From assembly GCA_030037545.1 (NCBI GenBank), contig JASHRF010000074.1, forward strand, positions 1 to 40,837: a stretch of 40,837 bases of DNA, given 5' to 3'. Under the pieces are notes generated by a model. The model had not been told where the DNA came from, ran no database searches, and saw only the letters and a program-made list of their open reading frames with translations. The DNA comes from Acidobacteriaceae bacterium (GTDB lineage Bacteria > Acidobacteriota > Terriglobia > Terriglobales > Acidobacteriaceae). This document shows positions 1 to 9,190 of the stretch, one piece after another. Positions within the stretch are counted from its first letter, which is position 1, and each line of letters starts with the position of its first letter. Made by a program: the position numbers and the translations under genes.

Positions 1-26
1 CGCAGCAAGCGCCGGAGGCGCAATGA
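1..26 (+). CDS. 3' end of an upstream gene (partial)
   Basis: An open frame enters from the left edge, reads Gln-Gln-Ala-Pro-Glu-Ala-Gln and stops at TGA 24-26. That stop overlaps the next start as ATGA, the usual sign of translational coupling. The product cannot be identified from seven codons. GDYXXLXY-domain proteins usually follow a DUF2157/DUF4401 multi-pass membrane protein, so that is the expected partner, by inference only. Confidence 0.45.
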
Positions 27-616
27 AAATTTTCAACCGCTCCTTCTCCGCTGCATCCATGGCGCTGCTCGTCATTCAACTGACGCTGGTCTCCACCGTC
101 GCGGCCAGGTATGAGTACCAGCGCTGGCGGTGCCCGCGCGTGTGGACGCGCGCCTTCGGATACGACCCGCAGTTGCCGCTGCGCGGGCGCTACCTGAGCC
201 TGCGATTGCGCGTGAACGGTTGCCGGAGCACACTAGCCTCTGGCGCGCAGGCGCGGTTTCCGCGCGATGTGAACGGCGCTGTTGCGCCTGGACCGTTTTC
301 CATCCGGCCGTTTCCCAGCGTGCAGTTTCGCGCCCAGCTCAAGGTCGAGAACAACCGGCTGGAGGCCATCCGCATTACGGATGCGGAGAAGCAGCGGGAT
401 GGGCAGATGGTGGACGCATGGGCGGCCAAATCGTGCGACGCGATGACGCTCGACCGTCCCGTTTCCTATTACATTCCCGACAATGCGCGTGGGCTGTTTC
501 CGCTGGAACCACAACAGGAGCTTTGGATCGAAGTGACGATTCCACCGCAAGGGCCGCCGCGGCCCATGCAGCTTGCGCTTAAGGAGAATGGCGCGTGGAA
601 GGCGCTGGCATTTTGA
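23..616 (+). CDS. GDYXXLXY-domain-like envelope protein
   Basis: The 197-residue protein has an N-terminal hydrophobic segment (about residues 10-28) that would act as a signal anchor, with the rest outside the cytoplasm. A short RGRYLSLRL stretch near residues 54-62 resembles the diagnostic G-D-Y-x-x-L-x-Y signature, with Arg in place of Asp. The C-terminal part, with YYIPDNARGLFPLE followed by a short beta-rich end, fits the same family, which typically ends in a comparable 'YFIPE...' segment. The start is ATG 23, with GGAGG at 14-18 and an ATGA overlap with the gene before it, so the two are probably co-translated. The biochemical role of the family is unknown. Family assignment is by pattern only. 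Confidence 0.55.
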   Translation: MKIFNRSFSAASMALLVIQLTLVSTVAARYEYQRWRCPRVWTRAFGYDPQLPLRGRYLSLRLRVNGCRSTLASGAQARFPRDVNGAVAPGPFSIRPFPSVQFRAQLKVENNRLEAIRITDAEKQRDGQMVDAWAAKSCDAMTLDRPVSYYIPDNARGLFPLEPQQELWIEVTIPPQGPPRPMQLALKENGAWKALAF

Positions 617-694
617 TAGGAACAGCGATCCGCAGCCGTGGCCGCTCTTTTGCTGTACTGGGTCCGGTGCGCATGATTCCGGTCACGCAGCCGG

Positions 695-3238
695 CTACTG
701 AACGATGAGGGTGATGGGAGCCGTAACCACTGTCGAGCCCGATGTGCCTGTGACGGTGACGGTGTAGGAGCCGGCGGTAGTGCCGGTGTTCGCTTCGGGG
801 CCCGCGGCGGCGCTTCTGATGCTTGCTGTGCATCCCGTGGCGCCGATTGCCAGTGCGGCCAGCAGCGCAACGGCGCACAACAAGCCGCGCCAGTTGCGCC
901 GTCCCGGAATCCAGAACAGCAGAAGGCAAGCCAGCGCCGCGCCGCCGGTGGCGTACCAATGAGCCTCCGGCTGTGCATTCTGCGCGAGACTGGACGCATT
1001 GGCCACGGTAGAGATGGTCATGGTGGCAACCGCGGGTCGGCCGCCTGCGATATTCACGGAATTGGTCGAGCCAAAGCTGACGGCAGGCAGATCTCGCGCG
1101 CCTTCCGGGCTGGCTGTGACTTGTGCAGTAAGAACGACCGTTCCCGTGAAGCCAGCCAGCGGGGTTACCGTAATGGTGGACGTGTTGCCGGTGGTGGCGC
1201 CGGAGGCGATGGAGACGGCAGCGCCGCTAACGGTAAAAGGCGGACCCGGCGGCGCGCTGACCACCGCGCCCGCGACAGCAAATCCCTGAAGGAACGCCTG
1301 CACGTCGAGCGAGCCGAGGCCGGTGACTTCGTCGTAGCCGGGGCCAATGAGGTAACCGGGCTCCCCGCCGGCCAAGCCGCGGGCGCCGGCAATGGTGTTA
1401 TTGCACACGCTGGGCAAGCTCAGGGTACAGTTGCTTACGCCGCTTGAGCCGATCGTCACGTCGTGGAATGCCGAAGGTGAGCTGGACTGGAGTGCGTAGA
1501 GCTGCGGATTGAGATTTCCCTGCGGACGGCCTCCCATTTGCTGGTCGAGCAGCGCCGCGATGCCCGCCATACCCGGCGTTGCAGCCGAAGTTCCACAAAA
1601 GGTGACGAAGCTATAGTTGCCGCTGGAGTCGGCGACGCAGCTTCCGCCGGCGGCGGCCAGGCAGCCAAAGTATCCCTCCCGACAGGATGCCGAGAAGGAT
1701 ACATCGGGCGTGTAGCGGCCGGAGGCTGCCGAAGGAACACCGGTAACTCCCTTCTGCCATGCCGGCGTGGCGATATACTCACTCACCCCACCGCCGGAGG
1801 CGGCCACTTGCAAGTTAGACGAGGGACTTAGCGGTTCGTTCCAAGCGCCTTCGGGGATATAACTCAAGGCCGAGGCAAGGCCGGCGCGATTGGATGAGCT
1901 CCAGTAAGTGCTGGGGGTACCGGCGTCGTTAAAGTCCGTTCCGCCGACACACGTAGCATAAATGGATGCGCAAATGTAATTCGGGCTAACTGCCTGGGGC
2001 GAGCTGGATGGCGCAGTAAAGGAATCTTCGCAGCCTGCAGCGCCGGAATCGCCCGAAGAGACAAAGACGGAAATCCCTTCCGCGGCGGCTTGCTCAAATA
2101 GCTTATTCCAGTAGGACACGCCGGAGGGCCCGGCATCGGACTCGCAATCGCCGAAGCTGATGTTGACGATCTGGGCGGGCGTGGGCGTGGTCTGGATCAG
2201 GTATTGCGTCGCGGCGCCAATGCCATCGTTGGCGCCGGACTCCGCGGACGCCACCAGCAGCACACCCGCGTCCGGCGCCACGCTGGCGGCGCGCAGGACA
2301 TCGAGCGTGGCTTCCTCCTGCCCGGACAGACAGTTGTTGCACGCGGGCGGCGCCGTGGAGGGGGCGCTGGGAGCCATGCCGCCAAACTCCGTGGGCGCCA
2401 CCTCGGCCGGATCGGCAAAGCTGGTTCCGGTCTGCTGGCGAAAGTTTTCGAGGTCGGCGGGGTTGACGAACGACCAGCCAACGATGCCGATGGTCACCCC
2501 CGCGCCGCTCAAATTTGAGGGCAGGTCGTAAATGGTGGCGAAATCGCCGGGCGTGATAAAGTGATTGCCGCCGTTGCTGAAATCGGGCGCGGTCTGCGCC
2601 TCGCGGGTGAGATGCGCGGGCCGGTCCTGAATGTCGTAGAGCCCGCGCACGGCTTCGATCACCGGTGCGAGCGCCTGCGGAATCATGGGATCGGAGGCCA
2701 CGCTGAGGCGCTTCACGGCGTTGACGTTGTAGTAATGTAATTCAGTCTGGAAGGCGCGACTTACGTCTTCCGCCGATCCGGCGAAGCCGATGAAGTTGCG
2801 GCCGGGCGCGATCCAGTTCACGCGCAGTCCCTGGGATTCTAGCCATGCCCGCACAGCGGCCAGATCGTCGCCGGAGATGCCGAAACGCCGACCCACCTCG
2901 GCGGCGGTGAGCCAGCGGTGGAATGCGGGCGAGGCCGGATTCTGCTGATCGGCGAGAAACTGTTCGAACGCCTGCTGCTGCTGAAGCGAGCGCGCCAGCA
3001 CCAGAGTGAGCTGATTCAGTTGGAGGTCGGCGGGAGCGGGGCCGGCGTCGTTGGCCGCGTTGGCCCACATCGGATGATGATTTGGCAACGCCTGCATTCG
3101 GGTGGGATCGATGGGCTGGGTGATGCGATCCGGAGCCTGTGCGCGGAGGCCGGCTGCGAGTACAGCAACCAACGCCGCAAGCGAAAAGGCCGCACGCAGC
3201 GTGTCGGGGAACGGCCGCCTGGGCCTGGCTGCGGACAC
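695..3238 (-). CDS. Secreted pro-kumamolisin, S53 serine-carboxyl protease
   Basis: The protein is about 847 residues if GTG 3238-3236 is used. That start gives a classic signal peptide (Arg-rich start, hydrophobic core about residues 16-33, cleavage near LRAQA). A pro-kumamolisin activation domain (about 50-200) is followed by the S53 domain. The expected catalytic residues are visible: Glu309 and Asp313 in EATLD, the oxyanion Asp397 in SSGDSG, and Ser551 in the GTSAATP motif. After the protease come an Ig-like beta-rich stretch and two hydrophobic segments near residues 760-805. The tail may anchor the enzyme at the membrane or be removed. S53 enzymes are acid-active endopeptidases, consistent with an acidic-soil bacterium. 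The frame stays open far upstream into the divergent gene, but that extension has no coding logic. TTG upstream of 3238 is an alternative start. Confidence 0.9.
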   Translation of the reverse strand: MSAARPRRPFPDTLRAAFSLAALVAVLAAGLRAQAPDRITQPIDPTRMQALPNHHPMWANAANDAGPAPADLQLNQLTLVLARSLQQQQAFEQFLADQQNPASPAFHRWLTAAEVGRRFGISGDDLAAVRAWLESQGLRVNWIAPGRNFIGFAGSAEDVSRAFQTELHYYNVNAVKRLSVASDPMIPQALAPVIEAVRGLYDIQDRPAHLTREAQTAPDFSNGGNHFITPGDFATIYDLPSNLSGAGVTIGIVGWSFVNPADLENFRQQTGTSFADPAEVAPTEFGGMAPSAPSTAPPACNNCLSGQEEATLDVLRAASVAPDAGVLLVASAESGANDGIGAATQYLIQTTPTPAQIVNISFGDCESDAGPSGVSYWNKLFEQAAAEGISVFVSSGDSGAAGCEDSFTAPSSSPQAVSPNYICASIYATCVGGTDFNDAGTPSTYWSSSNRAGLASALSYIPEGAWNEPLSPSSNLQVAASGGGVSEYIATPAWQKGVTGVPSAASGRYTPDVSFSASCREGYFGCLAAAGGSCVADSSGNYSFVTFCGTSAATPGMAGIAALLDQQMGGRPQGNLNPQLYALQSSSPSAFHDVTIGSSGVSNCTLSLPSVCNNTIAGARGLAGGEPGYLIGPGYDEVTGLGSLDVQAFLQGFAVAGAVVSAPPGPPFTVSGAAVSIASGATTGNTSTITVTPLAGFTGTVVLTAQVTASPEGARDLPAVSFGSTNSVNIAGGRPAVATMTISTVANASSLAQNAQPEAHWYATGGAALACLLLFWIPGRRNWRGLLCAVALLAALAIGATGCTASIRSAAAGPEANTGTTAGSYTVTVTGTSGSTVVTAPITLIVQ

Positions 3239-3449
3239 AAGTGGGGCGATTTGGACAATTTCCAACACAGCGAGGGAGAGCGGGATATAAGATTCCCGAA
3301 TCGAAATTCCAAAATCTGCAGGTAATACTGTCGATTCCTTGGCCGGAAAAATGGCTCTTGATGGAGTTGATTGTCCCTGCTCGCGCGCGGAGATGCAACA
3401 TGCCGTTGGGGCGCGGGGGACGGTTACCAATGGGTGACCGAGATTTTCA

Positions 3450-3464
3450 CTTGCAAATTGCAAG
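3450..3464. promoter_or_regulatory. 15-bp palindrome in the divergent promoter region
   Basis: CTTGCAAATTGCAAG is a perfect palindrome around a central A. It lies in the roughly 300-bp space between the divergent protease gene and the BNR-propeller gene. A dimeric regulator could bind it and control either gene. No regulator gene is adjacent, so its role is inferred only from symmetry and position. The rest of this interval (3239-3541) shows no further gene. Confidence 0.35.
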
Positions 3465-3541
3465 AAAAATCGGAAAGAATCGCAATCACGGCGTTTCCCC
3501 CGGGGTGAACGTGCCGTGTTTTGCCCCCTAAGGAGGTTCGA

Positions 3542-4717
3542 ATGAGCAAGGTACGGGTGCTGGTGGGAACGCGCAAGGGTGCGTTCGTGCTGAGCGCCGA
3601 TGGCAAGCGCAAGGATTGGAAGGTGGAGGGCCCGTTTTTTGCGGGGTGGGAGATTTACCACATGAAAGGCTCGCCCGCCGACCCCAACCGCATTTACGTG
3701 TCGCAGACCAGCGGCTGGTTTGGGCAGCTGATCCAGCGTTCCGACGACGGCGGCAAGACCTGGCATCAGCCCGGAATGCCCGATGAAGCCGTTCCTCCTC
3801 CCGGCCCACCCACGGCGCTGCCCAACCGTTTTGCGTATGACACCTCGGAAACGGGCAAGCCGCTGACCACCCACCAGTGGTATGACGGTACGCAGCATCC
3901 GTGGGAGTTCAAGCGCGTATGGCATCTCGAGCCTTCGCTTACCGACCCCAACACGGTGTATGCGGGCGTGGAAGATGCGGCCCTTTTCCGCTCCACCGAC
4001 GGCGGCGAGAACTGGCAGGAGCTGGGCGGCCTGCGTGGCCACGGCAGCGGCCCGATGTGGATGCCGGGTGCCGGCGGCATGGGATTGCACACCATCATTC
4101 TCGATCCCGGCAATCCCGATCGAATTTACATTGCGATTTCGGCCGCGGGCGCATTCCGCACCGACGACAGCGGCACGACCTGGAAGCCGATCAACAAGGG
4201 CCTGGTTTCGGGTTTCATGCCCAAACCCGACGCGGAGGTCGGCCATTGCGTGCATCACGTGGCCATGCACCGCGCGCGGCCTGACGTGCTCTTCATGCAG
4301 AAGCATTGGGACGTGATGCGCACCGACGACGCGGGCGAGAGCTGGCGGGAGGTCAGCGGCAACCTGCCCACCGATTTCGGCTTCGTGATCGACGTCCACG
4401 CGCACGAGCCGGAAACGCTGTACGTGGTGCCCATCAAGAGCGATTCCGAGCACTTTCCGCTGGAGGGCAAGCTGAGGGTCTACCGCAGCCGCAGCGGTGG
4501 AAACGAATGGGAACCGCTGGCCAAGGGGCTGCCGGAAAAAGATTGCTATGTGAACGTGCTGCGCGACGCCATGGCCGTGGATACTCTGGACGACTGCGGT
4601 GTGTACTTCGGCACCACCGGAGGGCAGGTGTACGCGTCGGCGGATGCGGGCGAAAGCTGGATGCCGATTGTGCACGATCTGCCCGCGGTGCTGTCGGTCG
4701 AGGTGCAGACGCTGTAG
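3542..4717 (+). CDS. BNR/sialidase-like beta-propeller protein
   Basis: The protein has 391 residues and no signal peptide, so it is probably cytoplasmic. ATG 3542 is chosen because an excellent Shine-Dalgarno, AAGGAGG, ends six bases upstream; an ATG seven codons earlier has none. Several Asp-box-like repeats (S-x-D-x-G-x-x-W) are visible, for example [36 protein letters not shown] and SADAGESW. These indicate a six- or seven-bladed propeller of the VPS10/BNR superfamily. Annotated relatives are called glycosyl hydrolase or exo-alpha-sialidase, but I see no sialidase RIP motif or arginine triad, so enzymatic activity is unproven. The next gene, about 150 bp downstream, encodes a MoaD/ThiS-like protein, a neighbour pairing I recall from other genomes. 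Confidence 0.85.
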   Translation: MSKVRVLVGTRKGAFVLSADGKRKDWKVEGPFFAGWEIYHMKGSPADPNRIYVSQTSGWFGQLIQRSDDGGKTWHQPGMPDEAVPPPGPPTALPNRFAYDTSETGKPLTTHQWYDGTQHPWEFKRVWHLEPSLTDPNTVYAGVEDAALFRSTDGGENWQELGGLRGHGSGPMWMPGAGGMGLHTIILDPGNPDRIYIAISAAGAFRTDDSGTTWKPINKGLVSGFMPKPDAEVGHCVHHVAMHRARPDVLFMQKHWDVMRTDDAGESWREVSGNLPTDFGFVIDVHAHEPETLYVVPIKSDSEHFPLEGKLRVYRSRSGGNEWEPLAKGLPEKDCYVNVLRDAMAVDTLDDCGVYFGTTGGQVYASADAGESWMPIVHDLPAVLSVEVQTL

Positions 4718-4721
4718 AGGC

Positions 4722-4765
4722 AGGGACTAGGGAACGAGGGACCAAGGGGAACAAGAGAACAGGGA
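4722..4765 (+). repeat. Purine-rich GGGA-type low-complexity tract
   Basis: The sequence after the propeller gene is a run of irregular G-rich heptamer-like units (GGGACTA, GGGAACGA, GGGACCAA, GGGGAACAA). A similar tract starts after the next gene at about 5204. It does not read as protein. Such tracts look like decayed intergenic repeats. Confidence 0.4.
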
Positions 4766-4864
4766 GTGTCCGCGCCAAGCAGGCCCCCTTCGTCTGTGCT
4801 CAAGGCGGATTTTCGGGTCCATGTGGCCAAATGCGGCCAGACTCTGCTCAGGGGATGACGAACT

Positions 4865-5200
4865 ATGACGATGGGCGAGTCCAGCAAAGCTGAGGGCGCG
4901 GGCACGGTGCGCGTGGCGCTGCCGTATCATTTGCGCAATCTGGCGCATGTGACCGGTGACGTTGAGGTCGAGGCTGCGCCGCCGGTTACGGTGCGCTCGG
5001 TGCTCGATGCGCTGGAGGCGCGCTATCCCATGCTGCGCGGGACCATTCGCGACTATTCGACCGGCCAGCGGCGCGTTTTTCTACGCTTCTTTGCCTGCGA
5101 AGAGGACTGGTCGCTCGAATCAGTGGACAAGCCTCTGCCGGAGGCGATCGCCAAAGGAAAAGAGCCGCTGCTGATCCTGGGGGCGATTGCCGGCGGGTGA
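4865..5200 (+). CDS. MoaD/ThiS-family ubiquitin-fold protein
   Basis: The protein has 111 residues and ends in ...GAIAGG. A C-terminal Gly-Gly is the hallmark of MoaD/ThiS sulfur carriers, which are adenylated by an E1-like enzyme (MoeB/ThiF) and carry a thiocarboxylate. The middle has the typical pattern: a beta strand ([12 protein letters not shown]), then a helix with [14 protein letters not shown], then an [10 protein letters not shown] strand. No moaE, moeB, thiF or thiG gene is in the window, so molybdopterin or thiamine synthesis is not indicated. The preceding propeller gene is the only context and the two may be co-transcribed. ATG 4865 or ATG 4871 may be the start; a GGGG stretch lies about ten bases upstream. 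Confidence 0.8.
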   Translation: MTMGESSKAEGAGTVRVALPYHLRNLAHVTGDVEVEAAPPVTVRSVLDALEARYPMLRGTIRDYSTGQRRVFLRFFACEEDWSLESVDKPLPEAIAKGKEPLLILGAIAGG

Positions 5201-5203
5201 AAA

Positions 5204-5240
5204 CGGGGAACAGGGGTCAGGGCGCAGGGGTCAGAGATCC
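5204..5240 (+). repeat. Second purine-rich G-tract
   Basis: GGGGAACAGGGGTCAGGG and similar units follow the MoaD/ThiS-like gene. They match the style of the tract at 4722-4765, so the small gene is bracketed by related low-complexity DNA. Confidence 0.35.
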
Positions 5241-5307
5241 GAGAGAGCGAGTCAGCAAGTTACGGCATTTTTGGAATTCACGTAGACTTTTTGGAACCTA
5301 GCAATGC

Positions 5308-5331
5308 GGCTTTTTCTTAAAGGAAAAAGCC
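5308..5331. terminator. Hairpin with 9-bp stem between genes
   Basis: GGCTTTTTC and GAAAAAGCC form a perfect 9-bp stem around the 6-nt loop TTAAAG. It lies between the MoaD/ThiS-like gene and the DinB-like gene. No clear T-run follows on either strand, so an intrinsic terminator is possible but not certain. Confidence 0.4.
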
Positions 5332-5418
5332 ACTTGAGTATCTCGCTTCGGTCTACACCAGTTCCGAAAATGCTATAGCCACCAAGAAAGTCAAGCTTTT
5401 GCTCGCCAGGAGGGAATT

Positions 5419-5943
5419 ATGTCGACAGCCGCCGCTATGCCGGCCATCGCCGGCGAAATGGAGATTCTGCGCGAACAGGCCCGAGTGATTCATCGGGTTC
5501 TGCGCATGAACGTGGACGGGCTCACACAGGAAGATAGCCTCATCCAGCCACAGCCCGGAGGAAACTGCCTGAACTGGGTAGTGGGCCATCTGGTTCGCAC
5601 GTATAACAACTTGATTCTGCCGTTGCTGGGAGAAGAGCCCGTGTTGGGCAAGGACGTGCTGAAGCGTTACGACCGTGGCTCGACCGAATTGCATGAGGCG
5701 AGCGAGGCTCTGCCGCTCGAAGAGTTGCTTGCGGCTTGGGACGAGACGACGAACCGCGTGGTTGCCGGTCTGGCAACAATGACTCCGGAAGCGTTGGACG
5801 CGCCGGCGCCATTCTCGCCACGCAAAAATCCCGATGAGACAGTTCGTTCGCTGCTCACGATTGTCATGTTCCACCAGGGCTACCACTGCGGGCAGACGGG
5901 TCTGTTGCGGCGCATGGCGGGCAAAGAAGGTGCGATCCGGTAG
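5419..5943 (+). CDS. DinB/YfiT-like metal-binding protein
   Basis: The 174-residue cytoplasmic protein has the four-helix DinB-like fold pattern. The three metal-binding histidines are visible: His57 in VVGHLV, then His152 and His156 in the HQGYHCGQ motif on the last helix. Family members bind Zn or Ni and include thiol-dependent transferases, for example with bacillithiol or mycothiol. The substrate here cannot be told. A strong GGAGGG sits 5-10 bases before ATG 5419. The following kinase gene starts about 250 bp later and is probably a separate unit. Confidence 0.85.
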   Translation: MSTAAAMPAIAGEMEILREQARVIHRVLRMNVDGLTQEDSLIQPQPGGNCLNWVVGHLVRTYNNLILPLLGEEPVLGKDVLKRYDRGSTELHEASEALPLEELLAAWDETTNRVVAGLATMTPEALDAPAPFSPRKNPDETVRSLLTIVMFHQGYHCGQTGLLRRMAGKEGAIR

Positions 5944-6193
5944 AGCAATTACGCGCATGAGGTTGTGCAGTAGTCTGTTGGTACCACGCACACAGGCCGA
6001 GCTTGCCCGGTGGATGAGGAATTTGTTCCCATCTTCTCTTCATGCTGTTGGCGCTAGAGGGGAGTTTATATCCGGTTCCGTGGCTCGACTCGAAGCCAAG
6101 GCGAAGAAGAACGCGAGCGGGATCGCTGCTTGCCGGTCTGCCCGGCGCGCGCCGGAGCGACTGGCCGGAAGCGCTGCCTTGGCGTGGCTGGCC

Positions 6194-9190
6194 ATGCTGC
6201 GCTCGCTCCTTGCCGTCGCACTGCTCCTGACCGGCGCGGCTGCGGGATTCGCCATCGATCCCTCCACGCCGCTGGCCGGCTACGCCCGCCAAACCTGGGT
6301 GATGGAGAACGGACTGCCCCAGAACACGGTGCAGGCGCTGGCGCAGACCCGCGACGGATTTGTCTGGCTAGGCACGGAAGCCGGACTGGTGCGCTTCGAT
6401 GGCGTCGCCTTCCAGACCTTCGACCGCACTTCGGGGCCGGCACTGCCCAGCGGCGACATCCGCTGCCTGCTCGCAACCCGCGACGGTGCGCTCTGGATCG
6501 GAACCGGCGCAGGACTGGCGCGCTGGATGGACGGCGCCGTGACTGTGTACACCACGCGCGACGGACTGCCGGGCAACGGTATTTGGGCGCTGGGCGAGGC
6601 ATCGGACGGGAGTCTCCGGCTCTGGACCGAGCAAGGTCCGGCACGGCAGGAGGGCGACCGCTTTAGGGCGGTAACCTCTGTGGACATGTTCCCACGCGCT
6701 GCGTTTCCTTCGCCTTGGGAGGACCCGGAATTCGACATCTTCGAGGCGCAGATCGGCAGGGACATCCGGGTCACGGGCAACCGCAGTTCCCTTGATCTCG
6801 ACGAGATCAGCAAACTTCCGCAAGCGCCGATTCACCTGGCCGTGGGCAAAGAGCTTCCCGGCAGCCGCATCCAGGTCGTGTTCGCGGATCGCGAAGGCGC
6901 GCTTTGGATTGGGACCAATGCCGGGCTGGCGCGTTGGGTAAACGGCAAAGTCGAGCGCCTGCCGGTCACCGATCCCCTTGCCGGCGCTTCGATTCTGGCG
7001 CTGATGGAAGACCGCGAAGGCAATCTCTGGGTGGGCACCGAAACCGATGGGCTGCACATCCTGCGCGATGAGCGTTTCCGCATCTTCGACACGCGCGCGG
7101 GGCTTTCCTCGGATCGAATCACCGCCGTTACCGAGGACGGCGCAGGCACGCTCTGGGTGGGCACGCAGGAGGATGGATTGAATGCTGTGCGCCGCGAGAC
7201 CGGCGGCGGCGCGGTTCCGGGCTGGAGCGTGCGTACCTGGTCCGTGGCCGATGGCCTGGCTAGCAACGTAATTCTGTCGCTGGCCGCGGCGCGCGATGGC
7301 GATCTGTGGGTGGGCACGCCGGATGGGCTGAACCGCATTCACGGCAGGCGCGTCGACACCTTTACATCGGCGGATGGACTGCCCGACGACTTCATCCGTT
7401 CACTTCTGGTGGATGACGACGGATCGCTGTGGATCGGCACGCGCCATGGCCTCACGCATTGGAAGCTGGGTAGCCGCCGGGCGGGTCCCCACACACCGCC
7501 GGAAATGGAAACTTATACGCAAGCCAACGGCCTGGGCAGCGACTTGGTGGGGGCAATGGCGCGCGACGCAGGCGGCGACCTGTGGATTGCCACGCTGGCA
7601 GGGCTCTCCCGCCTGCATCAGGGCAAGATTTCGAACTACACAACCGCCAACGGGCTTACCAGCAACGTGATTACGGCGCTGCTGGCGCGCAGCGATGGGA
7701 CGCTGCTGATCGGCACTCAGGACCATGGATGGGATGTGTGGGACGGGCGCAGGTTCTCCGCGGCCATGAACAACGGCCCTGAGCAGGCCGCCATTCGCGC
7801 CATTCTCGACGACGGCGAAGGCCATCTCTGGTTTGCCACCGGCAACGGCATCGCGCGCTGCGACTGCAAGGCCATGCGAAGGGCCGTGACCGGCTCGGCA
7901 GCGGCGGCGGGCTGCTCGCACTGGATGGAGTTTGGGGCCGCCGACGGCTTGCGCAGCCGGGAGACGGCCACCAACAGCCATCCCTCGGCGTGGCGTTCCC
8001 GCGACGGGCACTTGTGGTTCGCAACTCCAAGGGGGCTGGTGGAAGTCGATCCGGCGCGTTTCCCGGTGAACACGTTGCCTCCGCCGGTGGCCCTGGAGCG
8101 ATTTGCAGTGGACGATGTCGATCAGCCATTGCACGCAGCAGGCTCCTGGTTGAGGGTTGCGGCTGGGCAAGTGCACTTCGAGTTCGACTACGCGGGATTG
8201 AGCTTTGTGGCCCCGCAGAAGGTGCGCTATCGCTATATATTGGATGGATTCGATCGCACGTGGACCCAAGCCGGCGCGCGCCGCAGCGCTTACTACACCA
8301 ACATCCCTCCGGGACGGTATACGTTCCGGGTGCAGGCGGCGAACAACGATGGCCTGTGGAGCACCGCCGGCGCGTCGTTGGCCTTCGCGCTTCAGCCCCG
8401 CTTCTATCAGACCGTCTGGTTTTATGCGCTGCTGCTAGCCGCGCTCGCCGGCAGCATATGGCTGCTGCTGCGCCAGCGCCTGCGCCTGGCGGAGCGCGAA
8501 TTTCGCGCCGTGCTGGGCGAGCGCAGCCGCATCGCGCGCGAGATCCACGATACGCTGGCACAGGGCTACGTGGGCATCTCCGTGCAATTGGAGGTGCTGG
8601 CAGAGTTGCTGCGGACGGGCAAAAGCGAAGCCGCGGCAAAGCACCTGGACCAGACGCGCGAACAGGTACGCGAGGGGTTGGCGGACGCGCGACAATCTAT
8701 CTGGGCGCTGCGCACGCAGGATGGCGGCGAGGAGACGCTGCCGGTGCGCTTGCGGCGCCTGGTGGAGGCGGCGGGCGGCAACGGGCTGGAAGCTCGATAC
8801 AGCACCTTCGGCGCATATCGGCCTCTGCCGGCAAAGACGGAGACAGAATTGCTGCGCGTGGCCCAAGAAGCCATTCATAATGTGAAGAAGCACGCTGGCG
8901 CTACGCAGCTATCGGTGCAACTGGAATACGGACGGGACACCATTGCACTGGAAGTGCGGGACGACGGACGAGGAGGCGCAGTGGACTGGGCAGCGGTTGA
9001 GGGCCGGGACGCGTTGCCTGGACATTTTGGGCTGACGGGAATGCGCGAACGGGCAGCAGCCATGGGCGGCACGCTGGAATTGAGTAGCGCACCCGGCGAG
9101 GGGACAACGGTGCGGCTGCGTGCGCAGGCGCCGCGTGAGCCAGGGGCACAGACCCGCGAGTCACGTGCCGAGACGGGAGAGTCGCATTGA
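6194..9190 (+). CDS. Hybrid-sensor-like histidine kinase: Reg_prop propeller, Y_Y_Y, HisKA_3
   Basis: With ATG 6194 the protein has 998 residues and a clean signal peptide (MLRSLLAVALLLTGAAAG). The periplasmic part holds many two-component Reg_prop repeats (G-LW-GT and DGLP-type units, about residues 40-610) forming a large propeller. A Y_Y_Y Ig-like domain (about 640-730) and one membrane helix (about 738-760) follow. The cytoplasmic end has a HisKA_3 dimerisation helix with phospho-acceptor His785 (REIHDTLAQG). The HATPase domain shows an N box (QEAIHNVKKHA), a G1 box (DDGRGG) and a GLTGM G2 motif. No receiver domain is fused. The stop overlaps the regulator start, so both are made together. 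Upstream alternatives are GTG 6080 and TTG 6179. The likely ligands of such sensors are carbohydrates, by analogy with Bacteroides hybrid systems. Confidence 0.93.
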   Translation: MLRSLLAVALLLTGAAAGFAIDPSTPLAGYARQTWVMENGLPQNTVQALAQTRDGFVWLGTEAGLVRFDGVAFQTFDRTSGPALPSGDIRCLLATRDGALWIGTGAGLARWMDGAVTVYTTRDGLPGNGIWALGEASDGSLRLWTEQGPARQEGDRFRAVTSVDMFPRAAFPSPWEDPEFDIFEAQIGRDIRVTGNRSSLDLDEISKLPQAPIHLAVGKELPGSRIQVVFADREGALWIGTNAGLARWVNGKVERLPVTDPLAGASILALMEDREGNLWVGTETDGLHILRDERFRIFDTRAGLSSDRITAVTEDGAGTLWVGTQEDGLNAVRRETGGGAVPGWSVRTWSVADGLASNVILSLAAARDGDLWVGTPDGLNRIHGRRVDTFTSADGLPDDFIRSLLVDDDGSLWIGTRHGLTHWKLGSRRAGPHTPPEMETYTQANGLGSDLVGAMARDAGGDLWIATLAGLSRLHQGKISNYTTANGLTSNVITALLARSDGTLLIGTQDHGWDVWDGRRFSAAMNNGPEQAAIRAILDDGEGHLWFATGNGIARCDCKAMRRAVTGSAAAAGCSHWMEFGAADGLRSRETATNSHPSAWRSRDGHLWFATPRGLVEVDPARFPVNTLPPPVALERFAVDDVDQPLHAAGSWLRVAAGQVHFEFDYAGLSFVAPQKVRYRYILDGFDRTWTQAGARRSAYYTNIPPGRYTFRVQAANNDGLWSTAGASLAFALQPRFYQTVWFYALLLAALAGSIWLLLRQRLRLAEREFRAVLGERSRIAREIHDTLAQGYVGISVQLEVLAELLRTGKSEAAAKHLDQTREQVREGLADARQSIWALRTQDGGEETLPVRLRRLVEAAGGNGLEARYSTFGAYRPLPAKTETELLRVAQEAIHNVKKHAGATQLSVQLEYGRDTIALEVRDDGRGGAVDWAAVEGRDALPGHFGLTGMRERAAAMGGTLELSSAPGEGTTVRLRAQAPREPGAQTRESRAETGESH

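Noticed and set aside
3239..4675. The protease reading frame continues open far upstream on the minus strand.
   Set aside because: This extension lies antisense to the well-supported propeller gene, has composition typical of GC-rich shadow frames, and lies outside the signal peptide that defines the real start.
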